Numbered from the stretch's first letter, positions 1-8,186 are shown. The stretch: DNA of 50,017 nt from Bacteroidales bacterium (GCA_017417385.1 JAFPZF010000062.1:1-50017), one strand, 5' to 3'. Numbers and translations: made by a program. Notes: generated from the sequence alone by a model not told the origin.

Positions 1-218
1 CACGCTCGGCAATTAGAGCAAGCTCATTGACTGGCGTCTTACTTTCTTACGCTCGGCAATAGGAACAAGTTCCATTGACTAGAGTCTTACTTTCTCACGC
101 TCAGCATAACGAGCAAGCTCGTTCTGCATTCGCTTAATCGAAAGTATGCACTCGCTTAATCGAAAGTTTGCTCTCGCTTAATCGCACAAGTGAAAAATCT
201 AATTTCTAGAACTCCCCT
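1..218 (+). repeat. Intergenic nested stem-loop element, copy 1 (left end outside window)
   Basis: Three 5' half-modules (each containing ACGCTC plus an inner hairpin) are followed by three 3' half-modules (each with TCGCTTAATC), giving a three-deep nest. The innermost outer stem is ACTTTC at 89-94 with GAAAGT at 140-145. The middle one is ACTTTC at 41-46 with GAAAGT at 162-167. The outermost closes with GCAC at 184-187, whose GTGC partner lies left of the window. Inner hairpins differ in sequence but remain palindromic, for example GGAAC-AA-GTTCC and AACGAGC-AA-GCTCGTT. The right end at about 199-218 (AATTTCTAGAACTCCCC) matches the right end of the other copies. Nothing here looks coding. 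Confidence 0.85.
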
Positions 219-289
219 AAAAGAAACGTAAGAAGTGTGAAAAAAGGCTTGGAGAGGCGTGAAAGAGTGGGTCAGACAAAGATTTTGTA

Positions 290-297
290 TAAATTTG
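290..297 (+). promoter_or_regulatory. Predicted -7 box upstream of hyfB
   Basis: TAAATTTG matches the Bacteroidota -7 consensus TAnnTTTG, 36 bases before the hyfB start and just after the repeat element. I see no clear TTG-type -33 box at the expected 19-21 base spacing. Confidence 0.5.
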
Positions 298-333
298 CCG
301 GTTGAAAAGAACAAAAAGAAAGAGTGAAGGAAG

Positions 334-2346
334 ATGGTAGTACCATTGATATTTGTTTTACTGTTGGGTCTTAGCGTTGCCGGGGCTGTCCTATGTCGGG
401 GCGGAGCCAAGCAGGCAGTTGGACTGGCAGGAGTCGTCGGGATGGCAGCATTGGCAGTGATTCTTGCGTTGTCGCCGGACAGTATAGGTAGTGTGACATA
501 CACGATAGCGTCGCCACAAAACATGACAATCAGTTTCGGAACAGACGGGCTGACACAGTTCTTCCTCATATTGGAGGGTGTACTGTTCGCAATCGGGGCC
601 ATATACGGGACCGGATATCTATCACACTACAAGAAGAGCGAGGCGCAGACCGGGATGCACTGGGCATCGTTCGTCGTGACGCTGAGCGGAATAGTAATGC
701 TGCTGACGACGCGGGACACAGTCGTATTCCTCGTCGGGTGGGAGATGATGGCGATAGGGTCGTTCATGACAGTCATCTTCGAGTATGAGAAGCAGGAAGT
801 CATCAAAGCCGGGACAAACTACCTGATACAGTCGCACATAGCAGTGCTACTACTGACAGCAGTCTTCATGTGGTCTTACTCAGTTACTGGAGGCACGAGT
901 TACGAGAGCCTGAGGGCTTTCTTTGCAGGAGCGAGCAAGGGTGAGCAGATAGTAGCGATGAGCATGCTGATAGCCGGATTCGGGTTCAAGGCCGGAATAG
1001 TACCATTCCACTCGTGGCTCCCATTTGCACATCCAGCGGCGCCGAGCCACATATCGGCGTTGATGTCGGGAGTCATAGTAAAAGCCGGGATATACGGAAT
1101 AGTACGATTCGGGAGCATGATGACGGAAGGACACTACGCAATAGGGCTGACGTTGCTCGTTCTCGGCGTCGTATCGGGACTATACGGGATATCCAATGCG
1201 GCGGCGAACAGAGACTTCAAGCGCGTCTTGGCATACTGCACGATAGAGAACGTCGGGATAATCTCTATGGGCATAGGCCTGGGCTTCATCGGGCTGAGCC
1301 AGGGGCATCAGCTGATAATGTACTTAGGATTCGGGTCTTGCCTACTGCACACGATGAACCATGCGCTATTCAAGTCGCTCCTCTTCATGAGCGTCGGCAA
1401 CGTATATACGCAGATGCACACGAGGGACATGGAGACACTCGGCGGGATAGGCAAGTACATGTCGAAGACGCAGGCTCTCTTCCTGACCGGCTCGGTAGCG
1501 ATAGCCGGGATGCCGCCATTCGGAGGATTCATCAGTGAACTGATGCTGTATGGCGGTTTGCTGATGGGCTTTCAGTCGGAGAGCCTGACGCTATCAGTCA
1601 TCATGGCGCTGAGCGGTATAGGACTGGCAATAATCGGTGGCATCTCGTTGATGGCGTTTAGCAAGGCGTTCAGCGTCATATTCCTCGGGACTCCGAGGAC
1701 AGAGTATGCACACAAGCCCAAAGAAGTATCCAACACCATGCTAATCCCAGCGTACTGCATTTTGGCACTCATGGTAGCGACGATCATATACGTGCCGGTG
1801 CTCGTCCCCAAGCTATCGGGGATAGCAAATGAACTAGTATATGAAAGCGGTGACGCATCGATAGAGCACATGGGAGAACTGCTAGACATGATGCTCGGGA
1901 ACATAGGGACAATAGGACAGGTAGCGATAGGCTTCGGAGCGTTGACAGGCATCATAGTGACACTACTGACAATCAGACACTTCGTAACAGCCAGGAGCGC
2001 ACAGGAGACAGGGCCAACGTGGGGATGCGGATATGAGGCGCCACTGGTCAAGGCACAGTACACGGGCGTGTCGTTCGTCGGGACATTCCAGGAGATGTGC
2101 AAAGCCATATTACCACAGACCAAGCACTACAAGCCACTCAACGAAGAAGAGATATTCCCACATAGGCGGAACTACATCAGCGTAGAGAGCGACGTCGTCG
2201 ATGACAGAGTCATCACGCCGATGACAGGGGCCTTGAGGGGAGGACTTGGGAAGTTCGAGTTCATAGAGAACGGCAACTTGCAGAGGTACATAGTCTATGG
2301 ACTCGGGTACGTGCTACTGCTAGTCGCAGCATCATTCATAGGATAG
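334..2346 (+). CDS. hyfB: Hydrogenase-4 component B-like proton-translocating membrane subunit
   Basis: This 670-residue polytopic inner-membrane protein is of the NuoL/MrpA-like antiporter family, close to the roughly 670-residue length of HyfB. It has many hydrophobic helices. The conserved transporter core lies around residues 85-400 and includes GWEMMAIGSFMT, a lysine-containing helix near FKAGIVPFHSWLP, and HTMNHALFKSLLFM. The HyfB-like tail contains TWGCGYEAP and QYTGVSF. In group 4 hydrogenases this subunit is thought to pump ions using energy from the hydrogenase arm. It is first in a run hyfB-hyfC-hyfE-hyfF with gaps of a few bases or overlaps, so it is very probably an operon. Codon use is strongly ATA (Ile) and AGG (Arg), as in its neighbours. 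It could belong to another hydrogenase-related complex. Its family placement is firm, its partner is not. Confidence 0.9.
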   Translation: MVVPLIFVLLLGLSVAGAVLCRGGAKQAVGLAGVVGMAALAVILALSPDSIGSVTYTIASPQNMTISFGTDGLTQFFLILEGVLFAIGAIYGTGYLSHYKKSEAQTGMHWASFVVTLSGIVMLLTTRDTVVFLVGWEMMAIGSFMTVIFEYEKQEVIKAGTNYLIQSHIAVLLLTAVFMWSYSVTGGTSYESLRAFFAGASKGEQIVAMSMLIAGFGFKAGIVPFHSWLPFAHPAAPSHISALMSGVIVKAGIYGIVRFGSMMTEGHYAIGLTLLVLGVVSGLYGISNAAANRDFKRVLAYCTIENVGIISMGIGLGFIGLSQGHQLIMYLGFGSCLLHTMNHALFKSLLFMSVGNVYTQMHTRDMETLGGIGKYMSKTQALFLTGSVAIAGMPPFGGFISELMLYGGLLMGFQSESLTLSVIMALSGIGLAIIGGISLMAFSKAFSVIFLGTPRTEYAHKPKEVSNTMLIPAYCILALMVATIIYVPVLVPKLSGIANELVYESGDASIEHMGELLDMMLGNIGTIGQVAIGFGALTGIIVTLLTIRHFVTARSAQETGPTWGCGYEAPLVKAQYTGVSFVGTFQEMCKAILPQTKHYKPLNEEEIFPHRRNYISVESDVVDDRVITPMTGALRGGLGKFEFIENGNLQRYIVYGLGYVLLLVAASFIG

Positions 2347-2352
2347 GAGACG

Positions 2353-3243
2353 ATGATAAGTTTTGCATTGATATTCATAGCGAGCCTGTTCTTCAGTGGC
2401 ATAATAGTCAGGGTGAAGAGCATAGCGCAGGGGCGACGCGGGCCGGTCATACTGCAGCCAATATACGACATATTGAAGCTATTGCGCAAGGGGACCGTGT
2501 ACAGCACGACAAGCGGGATAATATTCAAGATAGCGCCGACCATATACTTCTCGTCGATAGTCATGGCGATGGCGGTAGTACCGTGGGGAGGAGAGCAAGG
2601 TCTGCTGTCGTTCAGGGGCGACTTCGTATTCTTCGCGTACACCCTGGCGCTCGGTAAGTTCTTCAGCATCATAGGAGCGATGGACACCGGGAGCAGCTTT
2701 GAGGGCATGGGAGCGAGCAGGGAGGCATTGTTCTCAATGTTTGCGGAGCCGGCGTTCTTCCTGTTGTTAGGATCGCTTGGACTGATATCTGGCAGCCTGT
2801 CGTTCGTCGACATCTTCAGCAACATAGACATGAGCACGGCGTCGTCGGTAGCGTTTGCGATACTATCAGCGCTGGTGCTGCTGATGATCTGCATAGTCGA
2901 GAACAGCAGAATGCCAGTCGATGACCCGAAGACACACCTCGAGCTGACGATGATACACGAGGTCATGATACTCGACAACTCGGGATATGACCTAGGACTG
3001 ATAATGATGGGGACGCACCTGAAGTTCGCATTGTATTCAGCATTGATAGGCAACCTCTTCGTAGCTGGACTGCCGTTGAGCATAAGCATACCAGTATTCT
3101 TCGGGATACAGATAGCGTGTGCAGTATCGGTAGGCCTGATAGAGTCGTTCATGGCAAGGAACAGGATGGGTCTGAACTCGCAGTTCATACTTGCGCTGAC
3201 CTCGCTCAGCCTGCTAGTATTCTTCGGGATAAAGTTTGGATAG
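2353..3243 (+). CDS. hyfC: Hydrogenase-4 component C / NuoH-like membrane anchor
   Basis: This 296-residue membrane protein of the NuoH/HycD/HyfC family anchors the peripheral hydrogenase or dehydrogenase arm in complex I-like enzymes. The sequence shows the family hallmarks AQGRRGPVILQPIYDILKLL near residue 25 and the acidic loop ENSRMPVDDPKTHLELTMIH near residue 190, which sits at the quinone or ferredoxin-side interface in relatives. There are about eight hydrophobic helices and the length is normal for HyfC. The start ATG follows the hyfB stop by six bases and has a GGAGA-type site before it. It is the interface subunit, so its preservation without an adjacent catalytic large or small subunit is notable. 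Confidence 0.9.
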   Translation: MISFALIFIASLFFSGIIVRVKSIAQGRRGPVILQPIYDILKLLRKGTVYSTTSGIIFKIAPTIYFSSIVMAMAVVPWGGEQGLLSFRGDFVFFAYTLALGKFFSIIGAMDTGSSFEGMGASREALFSMFAEPAFFLLLGSLGLISGSLSFVDIFSNIDMSTASSVAFAILSALVLLMICIVENSRMPVDDPKTHLELTMIHEVMILDNSGYDLGLIMMGTHLKFALYSALIGNLFVAGLPLSISIPVFFGIQIACAVSVGLIESFMARNRMGLNSQFILALTSLSLLVFFGIKFG

Positions 3244-3255
3244 AAAGAAAGAGAC

Positions 3256-3909
3256 ATGACAGACATACTACTGACATTCTTCATCATATCGCTGATATAC
3301 CTGTCGATAGCGAACAGGTTGATGGCATACGTAGGCAACCTAGTCTTTCAGGGGCTGCTGATATGCGGGATAGCGATACTATCGTTGGAGCATCTGACGA
3401 TATTGAACCTGAGCATGATATTGCTGGAGACGCTGGTCGTGAAGGCCATACTGATGCCGTTCTTCATCAGGAGAGTCATCATCAGCAACAAGATAACGAG
3501 AGAGACAGAGCCGTCGGTGCCATACTACGTCTCGCTGATCATGACGACAGTGTTCATCATAGGCTCTTATCTCATAGCGACGAGCATCGAGAGCACGACG
3601 CTCAACAAGTCATATTTCGTAGCAGCGCTATCCGGGCTACTATCCGGGCTATACCTGATAGCGACGAGGCGGAAGGTCATCACCCACGTGATATGCTACG
3701 TCGTGATAGAGAACGGTGCGTTCGTCTTGTCGCTCGGCATAGGGAGCGAGATGCCCGTTCTCGTCAATCTAGGAGTACTACTTGACGTCCTCGTGAGCGT
3801 CTTCCTACTCGGCATCTTCATCAACAAAGTCGGAGACGTCACAGGAGACGGCGACATACAGCACCTCAACATGCTGAACGACTATCCACAAACAGAAACA
3901 GAGAAATGA
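3256..3909 (+). CDS. hyfE: Hydrogenase-4 component E-like membrane subunit
   Basis: This 217-residue polytopic membrane protein has the length of HyfE (about 216), an enlarged NuoK-like subunit of group 4 hydrogenases. It has about six hydrophobic stretches. The C-terminal half carries the NuoK-like features ICYVVIENGAFVLSLG, with a buried Glu, and VLLDVLVSVFLLGIFINKV. It starts 12 bases after hyfC and its end overlaps hyfF by four bases (ATGA), which implies translational coupling. The assignment rests on length, hydropathy and position between C and F subunits as much as on sequence. Confidence 0.83.
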   Translation: MTDILLTFFIISLIYLSIANRLMAYVGNLVFQGLLICGIAILSLEHLTILNLSMILLETLVVKAILMPFFIRRVIISNKITRETEPSVPYYVSLIMTTVFIIGSYLIATSIESTTLNKSYFVAALSGLLSGLYLIATRRKVITHVICYVVIENGAFVLSLGIGSEMPVLVNLGVLLDVLVSVFLLGIFINKVGDVTGDGDIQHLNMLNDYPQTETEK

Positions 3910-5354
3910 GCGAAACAGCAATAGCGGCGTACGGCATACTGACGATAGCGATAGCGGCGATACAGGCGTTCAACCGCTCGGAGGCGATGTGCAGGGTACT
4001 GTCATGGCTATTTGTCGGCAGTCAGGTAGCGGTAACCATAGCCGCATATCAGAGCATGGGCGAGAAGCCATTCGGATATTTCACGATAGACAGTCTTGGG
4101 TTGCTGCTGATGACGTGCGTAACGGTAGTCTCTGCGGCGTCGTTCTCTCACGACCGGGCGTACGTCAGGACAGAGAACGGGAGAGATGACTCGGCAGTAA
4201 GGTCACAGTTCTATGCGGCGCTGACAGTACTGACGGCGGCACTGACATATTCCTCGATCTCGGCAGACATGGCCGTCACGTGGATATTCATAGAGATCAC
4301 GACCTTGAGTGCCTCGGCGCTAATATTCTACAGGCGCACGTCGAGGGCGATAGAGGCGACATGGAAGTACGTCTTTGCATGTTCGGTGAGCCTCGTCATA
4401 GTCTATATCGGCGTATTGTTTGCGTCGATATCAATGGGTAAGTCGGCGACAGAAGGGTTGTCATACGAGACGTTGACAGAGATGGCGAATGAGCTCGACA
4501 CATTCTGGTTGAAGTTGTCGTTCATATTCGTGCTCGTCGGCTACACAGCAAAGTTGAGTCTGGTCCCGATGTTCACGGCGGGGATAGACGCCAAGGACGA
4601 GGCGCCGACGCCGGCGGCAGCAGTATTGTCGAGCATAGTGATGAATGCAGGCTTCGTAGGCTTCTACAGGTATTATGCCGTCATAGCGCACACAGAGGTC
4701 TATGAATGGGCGCGGATGGTAGTATTGGCGACAGGACTGCTATCCATATTCGTAGCGGCAGTGTACCTCATAAGAGTAAACAACATCAAGAGACTCTTCG
4801 CCTACTCCAGTGTCGAGCATATAGGAGTCGTGATGCTCGGAATGGCAGCTGGGGGAATAGGAGTATATGCAGGCATACTACACCTAGTCATACACACATT
4901 CGTCAAGTCGGCAGTATTCTTGCATGTCAGCCAGTTGTACAGAGTGTTCAACAGCAAGTTGCTGAGCAACATGGGCGGATACATAGAGCGGTGTGGAGTC
5001 GGAGGCACGTTCGTCATAATAGCCATGCTATGCGTGACGGCGATGCCGCCATCGGGACTTTTCATGACAGAGCTTATGATCTTCAAGTCGCTCATCGACG
5101 TAAGGTGGTGGGTAGTGCTTGGAGTCAGCATGGTGATACTATGCACGATAGTATGGGCGATATGCCGGGACATGCTTGCGCTGACCTTCTTGAGGGAAAA
5201 GCGAGAGCGGGAGACGAGTGTCACAAAAGAGAAGATGCCAGTCGTCGAGATGTTGTGGCAGTTTGCGCTGATAGCGATGTCGATATGGTTGGGTCTGGCG
5301 ACGCCGGAGACTGTATCGAAACTTATATGGGGTGCAGCAGAGCTCCTGAAGTAA
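3906..5354 (+). CDS. hyfF: Hydrogenase-4 component F-like proton-translocating subunit
   Basis: This is a 482-residue antiporter-type subunit of the NuoN/NuoM/HyfF kind. The core includes VTWIFIEITTLSASALIFY near residue 125 with the buried Glu of TM5, AKLSLVPMFTAGIDAKDEAP near residue 225, and HTFVKSAVFLHVSQLYRVF near residue 330. It is slightly shorter than E. coli HyfF (about 526). Its start overlaps hyfE by four bases. In E. coli the catalytic subunits HyfG, H and I follow; here the next gene is nrnA, 91 bases downstream. The HyfD-type extra antiporter is also absent. The C-terminal region is followed by a run resembling repeat-element ends. Confidence 0.88.
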   Translation: MSETAIAAYGILTIAIAAIQAFNRSEAMCRVLSWLFVGSQVAVTIAAYQSMGEKPFGYFTIDSLGLLLMTCVTVVSAASFSHDRAYVRTENGRDDSAVRSQFYAALTVLTAALTYSSISADMAVTWIFIEITTLSASALIFYRRTSRAIEATWKYVFACSVSLVIVYIGVLFASISMGKSATEGLSYETLTEMANELDTFWLKLSFIFVLVGYTAKLSLVPMFTAGIDAKDEAPTPAAAVLSSIVMNAGFVGFYRYYAVIAHTEVYEWARMVVLATGLLSIFVAAVYLIRVNNIKRLFAYSSVEHIGVVMLGMAAGGIGVYAGILHLVIHTFVKSAVFLHVSQLYRVFNSKLLSNMGGYIERCGVGGTFVIIAMLCVTAMPPSGLFMTELMIFKSLIDVRWWVVLGVSMVILCTIVWAICRDMLALTFLREKRERETSVTKEKMPVVEMLWQFALIAMSIWLGLATPETVSKLIWGAAELLK

Positions 5355-5399
5355 GGGAACTTATAGAAGGCCCCCTAAAGATATCTAGAAGCCCCCTAG
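5355..5399 (+). repeat. Short remnant of the intergenic element (end sequences only)
   Basis: Immediately after the hyfF stop comes GGGAACTTATAGAAGG, resembling the left end of the intergenic elements. Then come two copies of a right-end-like motif (TATAGAAGGCCCCCT and TCTAGAAGCCCCCT). No stem-loop modules lie between. It looks like a collapsed or minimal copy at the same post-stop position as the full elements. Confidence 0.5.
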
Positions 5400-5445
5400 A
5401 GTAAAAGAATAAGTTCATAACATAAACATAAAAAATGGCAAGCTG

Positions 5446-6492
5446 ATGGCAGAAGAAAGGAAAGAAGAGGAGTTAGCTCAGGACCTAGCGGAAGCATTGA
5501 GGAAGTCGGAGAAAGTAGTGCTGACTTGCCATACGAATGCAGACGGAGACGCCCTCGGCTCGACCTTAGGGCTACGGAAAGTCTTGATAAACATGGGCAA
5601 GAAGGCGACCGTCGTGACACCCGACCTTGCGCCGACGATATACTCGTGGATGCCCGGATTCAAGACGCTCATGACCTACGAGCGCCAGACAGAGGACTGC
5701 GACAAGATAATAGACGAGGCGGACCTCATAATCATGATGGACTTCAACTGCCTAAAGAGGATAAAGAGCCTCGGGGACAAGCTCGAAAGCGTAGAGGGGA
5801 AGGGGCGCATCCTGATAGACCATCATACAGACCCAGAGGTAGAGGCGGACGTCTTCATATCGTACCCTGCTGCAGCTGCAACGTGCGAGATAACGTACAG
5901 GATGCTGATGCTCGGTGGGCTCGACGAATACATAGACATAGAGGCGGCGTCGAACTTCTACTCGGGAGTCGTGACAGACACAGGTGGGCTATCTTATAAC
6001 TCCAGTTCGCCAGAGCTATACATACTAGTCGCGAAGATGCTCTCGAAGGGCATAGACAAAGTATACATCCACGACAAGATATTCAACAACAAGTCGATAA
6101 GGCGACTGAAGCTCAACGGATATGCGATAGAGAAGAAGCTACACAGAGTAGACAAACTGCCGATAGCGTTCATGTCGCTAAGCAGGGAGGAGCTGGAGTC
6201 TTACAACTACCAGACCGGGGACACAGAGGGGCTTGTCAACATCCCGTTGCAGGCGAAAGACCTAATCATGTCATGCCTAATCCTGGAGCGGAACGATATG
6301 AACAAGATGTCGTTCAGGTCGAAGGGCGACTTCCCAGTCAATGAGTTCTCTGCCAAGTACTTTGGAGGCGGGGGGCATCATAATGCAGCTGGCGGTACGT
6401 ATATCGGCACGATATCGCAAGCAGTCAAAGAGTTCAAGAAAGACATCATAGAATTCTACGAGGAATGGTCGTCGAGAGCCTCAAAAAAGTAG
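5446..6492 (+). CDS. nrnA: DHH/DHHA1 phosphoesterase, NrnA-type nanoRNase / pAp phosphatase
   Basis: This 348-residue cytoplasmic hydrolase is of the DHH superfamily. NrnA enzymes degrade 2-5 nt oligoribonucleotides and dephosphorylate 3'-phosphoadenosine 5'-phosphate. The metal-binding motifs are clear: HTNADGDALG at residues 29-38, Asp in MMDFN near 99, and DHH at 125-127. The DHHA1 substrate motif GGGGHHNAAGG lies near residue 305. Length is normal for the family. The ATG at 5446 overlaps a short out-of-frame ATG/TGA and is the only sensible start. The end overlaps the next gene by 28 bases. An nrnA-FKBP lipoprotein arrangement is familiar from Bacteroidota, where the partner is GldI-like. 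Confidence 0.9.
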   Translation: MAEERKEEELAQDLAEALRKSEKVVLTCHTNADGDALGSTLGLRKVLINMGKKATVVTPDLAPTIYSWMPGFKTLMTYERQTEDCDKIIDEADLIIMMDFNCLKRIKSLGDKLESVEGKGRILIDHHTDPEVEADVFISYPAAAATCEITYRMLMLGGLDEYIDIEAASNFYSGVVTDTGGLSYNSSSPELYILVAKMLSKGIDKVYIHDKIFNNKSIRRLKLNGYAIEKKLHRVDKLPIAFMSLSREELESYNYQTGDTEGLVNIPLQAKDLIMSCLILERNDMNKMSFRSKGDFPVNEFSAKYFGGGGHHNAAGGTYIGTISQAVKEFKKDIIEFYEEWSSRASKK

Positions 6493-6998
6493 CATGCCTC
6501 GTAGCCTTGTTCATACCGATAGTACTCCAGACGAGTTGCAGTTGCAGCGAAGAGGAGAAGGTAGAAAGACCAAGACCAACTAAGGCAGACTTCATACACC
6601 ACAACAGAGGTCTGATGTGGAGAGACTCGCTTTGCATAGTCAAGTACTCGGACTCACTCGGGCTCGTCAGCAAACCAACAGAGACATACCTATGGATGAC
6701 AGTGAGGGACGAGGGAGAGGGAAAGCAGATAGAGAGAGGCGACAGAGTGACGTACAGCTACGTTGTTCAGGACTTGCTCGGCGACACACTATATGAAGCG
6801 AAGAAGGACGGGCTACGGACAATAAACGTCGGGAAGGCTGAGGACTGCGTCGGAATAGACGAGGCGATGCTGAAGCTGAGGAGAGGAGCAGATGCGACAG
6901 TGATACTGATACCGAGCAAGGCGTTCGGAGTCAAGGGAGACGGGAAGAACGTCATAGGGAGGGTGATATTGAGATATGACATAAAAGTGATAGAGTGA
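6465..6998 (+). CDS. FKBP-type peptidyl-prolyl isomerase-like lipoprotein (GldI-like)
   Basis: This 177-residue exported lipoprotein has a signal peptide whose lipobox ends at Cys25 (LQTSC). A linker is followed by an FKBP fold at about residues 75-177. That fold begins GDRVTYSYVVQDLLGDTLY and has VGIDEAMLKLRRGADATVILIPSKAFG, the usual FKBP pattern. FKBPs catalyse prolyl isomerisation; the Bacteroidota homologue GldI is linked to gliding and type IX secretion in Flavobacteria. Many lipid-anchored relatives in non-gliding Bacteroidales have no proven role. The start overlaps nrnA by 28 bases, so the two are probably co-translated. Some aromatic active-site residues of classical FKBPs are not obvious, so activity is uncertain. 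Confidence 0.75.
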   Translation: MVVESLKKVACLVALFIPIVLQTSCSCSEEEKVERPRPTKADFIHHNRGLMWRDSLCIVKYSDSLGLVSKPTETYLWMTVRDEGEGKQIERGDRVTYSYVVQDLLGDTLYEAKKDGLRTINVGKAEDCVGIDEAMLKLRRGADATVILIPSKAFGVKGDGKNVIGRVILRYDIKVIE

Positions 6999-7747
6999 TG
7001 AGAAGATTGGCAATCATAGCAGTCATAGCCGCATTGGCAGCAAGTTGTTCGGACTCGGACGACAGGAGAGAGTTCAGGGGCATAGGGACAGTCGAGAACA
7101 ACGATACAGTCAAGGCGATACACTACTATCAGAAGACGCTGTATGCGACCGATGCGAGCAAAGTAGCCTCGATAGAGGAGGGAGCGAGAGTCGAGTTCGT
7201 CTGCAGAGTGACGGCGAGGGAAGACGAGAGAGAGAAGCAGGAGTATGATGCAGACTTCAGTTACATATCGGGAGACATACGAAAGGATATAGTCCTCTAC
7301 AACGGAGGGTATGCAGATGCAGCGGACACAGGGTCGATGCGCATCAGCAGCAGTGAGGGGTTCATAGCTCAGAACATGCACATCACGAGGGACTGGAAGC
7401 GGAATGACTTCTTCGAGGTGACGGCGACATACGTAGGGGCTGACGACTACGACACAGACTTCCTGGGGCTAGTCTGCGACACGACGAACGATGCGCCCAG
7501 AGTTGACACACTAGACTACGTCGTGTGGCTACGACTCTCGAGGACATCGGCGGCTGCGGCGCACAAGTACGTCAACAAGAGCGTAAGCGTCCCGATAAAC
7601 TGCCTCAGGGACAGTACAAAGGAGAGAATATACATAGACCTGATGCGCATAGACGCATGGGGAGACACGGCACGGCATCATCTAGTATACAGCTACGTAA
7701 ACTGGATGCCAGAGAAGGGGCAAGATGACGTCGAGATAGGAGACTAA
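6998..7747 (+). CDS. NigD-like lipoprotein of unknown function
   Basis: This exported lipoprotein of about 249 residues has a signal peptide ending in LAASC. The mature part is rich in beta-type sequence with an OB-like region (VEFVCRVTAREDE) and a C-terminal sandwich-like part. This architecture and length resemble the NigD family of Bacteroides surface lipoproteins. The preferred start is ATG at 6998, overlapping the FKBP stop by one base (TGATG); an in-frame GTG three bases earlier is possible. It is third in the nrnA-FKBP-lipoprotein run. The NigD assignment is by general resemblance only. Confidence 0.6.
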   Translation: MRRLAIIAVIAALAASCSDSDDRREFRGIGTVENNDTVKAIHYYQKTLYATDASKVASIEEGARVEFVCRVTAREDEREKQEYDADFSYISGDIRKDIVLYNGGYADAADTGSMRISSSEGFIAQNMHITRDWKRNDFFEVTATYVGADDYDTDFLGLVCDTTNDAPRVDTLDYVVWLRLSRTSAAAAHKYVNKSVSVPINCLRDSTKERIYIDLMRIDAWGDTARHHLVYSYVNWMPEKGQDDVEIGD

Positions 7748-8052
7748 AGGGAGAGGAGAAGAAGGGGAGAAGGACGGCACAATCAGGAGAGACAGGAGAC
7801 AAAGGGAAGAAGGGAAGAGGGGGAAAAAAGGAGAAGGCATTGAGAAGGATGATAAGAGGATGGCATTGAGAAATGACAGCATAAGAGAACATCTATAAGT
7901 CCCACTAAGAAATTCAAACACAGCACAAAGGGGCGACATAGAGTAAAGAAGGCAGAAAAGAGAAATAGCGGAGAGAAATAGAGAGAAGAGGACGCTAAGG
8001 GGGGAGAAAAGGACAAATCGAGAGCAAGGGAAAGAAGGAAGAAGCACAAAAA
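7748..8052 (+). other. Non-coding polypurine tract before gdhA
   Basis: About 300 bases that are overwhelmingly A and G on the plus strand (GGAGAAGAAGGGGAGAAGG and similar). GGCATTGAGAA occurs twice about 23 bases apart, and a weak repeat-element right-end-like motif (CTATAAGTCCCACTAAG) lies near 7890-7909. Open frames on the minus strand here are low-complexity artefacts. I see no gene. Confidence 0.7.
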
Positions 8053-8081
8053 ACATAGGTGAAACACCTAAAAACATAGGT
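8053..8081 (+). promoter_or_regulatory. Palindrome with repeated ACATAGGT, possible operator
   Basis: TAGGTGAAACACCTA (8056-8070) is a perfect inverted repeat with a 3-base loop. ACATAGGT occurs at 8053-8060 and again at 8074-8081, a two-turn (21 base) spacing. It lies 50 bases upstream of the predicted gdhA promoter. AAACACCTAA also recurs upstream of serC near 15078. A regulator-binding role is inference. Confidence 0.35.
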
Positions 8082-8130
8082 ATCATACGTAAAGGGGGAC
8101 AGATAATTAGGTAGGGTTGGCGATAGGATG

Positions 8131-8138
8131 TAGTTTTG
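8131..8138 (+). promoter_or_regulatory. Predicted -7 box for gdhA
   Basis: TAGTTTTG fits the Bacteroidota -7 consensus TAnnTTTG and would give a leader of about 45 bases ahead of the gdhA ATG. No good -33 TTG is found at standard spacing. Confidence 0.45.
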
Positions 8139-8186
8139 TGTATCGAAAGAAACGAAAACAACAAAACAACATAAACCAAAAAAGCT

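Noticed and set aside
1-218. CRISPR array
   Set aside because: The repeats are not evenly spaced, have no unique spacers of constant length, and pair with each other as nested stem-loops. No cas genes are present.
334-5354. Respiratory complex I (nuo) operon
   Set aside because: Length and tail of the first protein, the large NuoK-like subunit and the B-C-E-F order are those of hydrogenase-4, and NuoA, J, E, F, G are absent.
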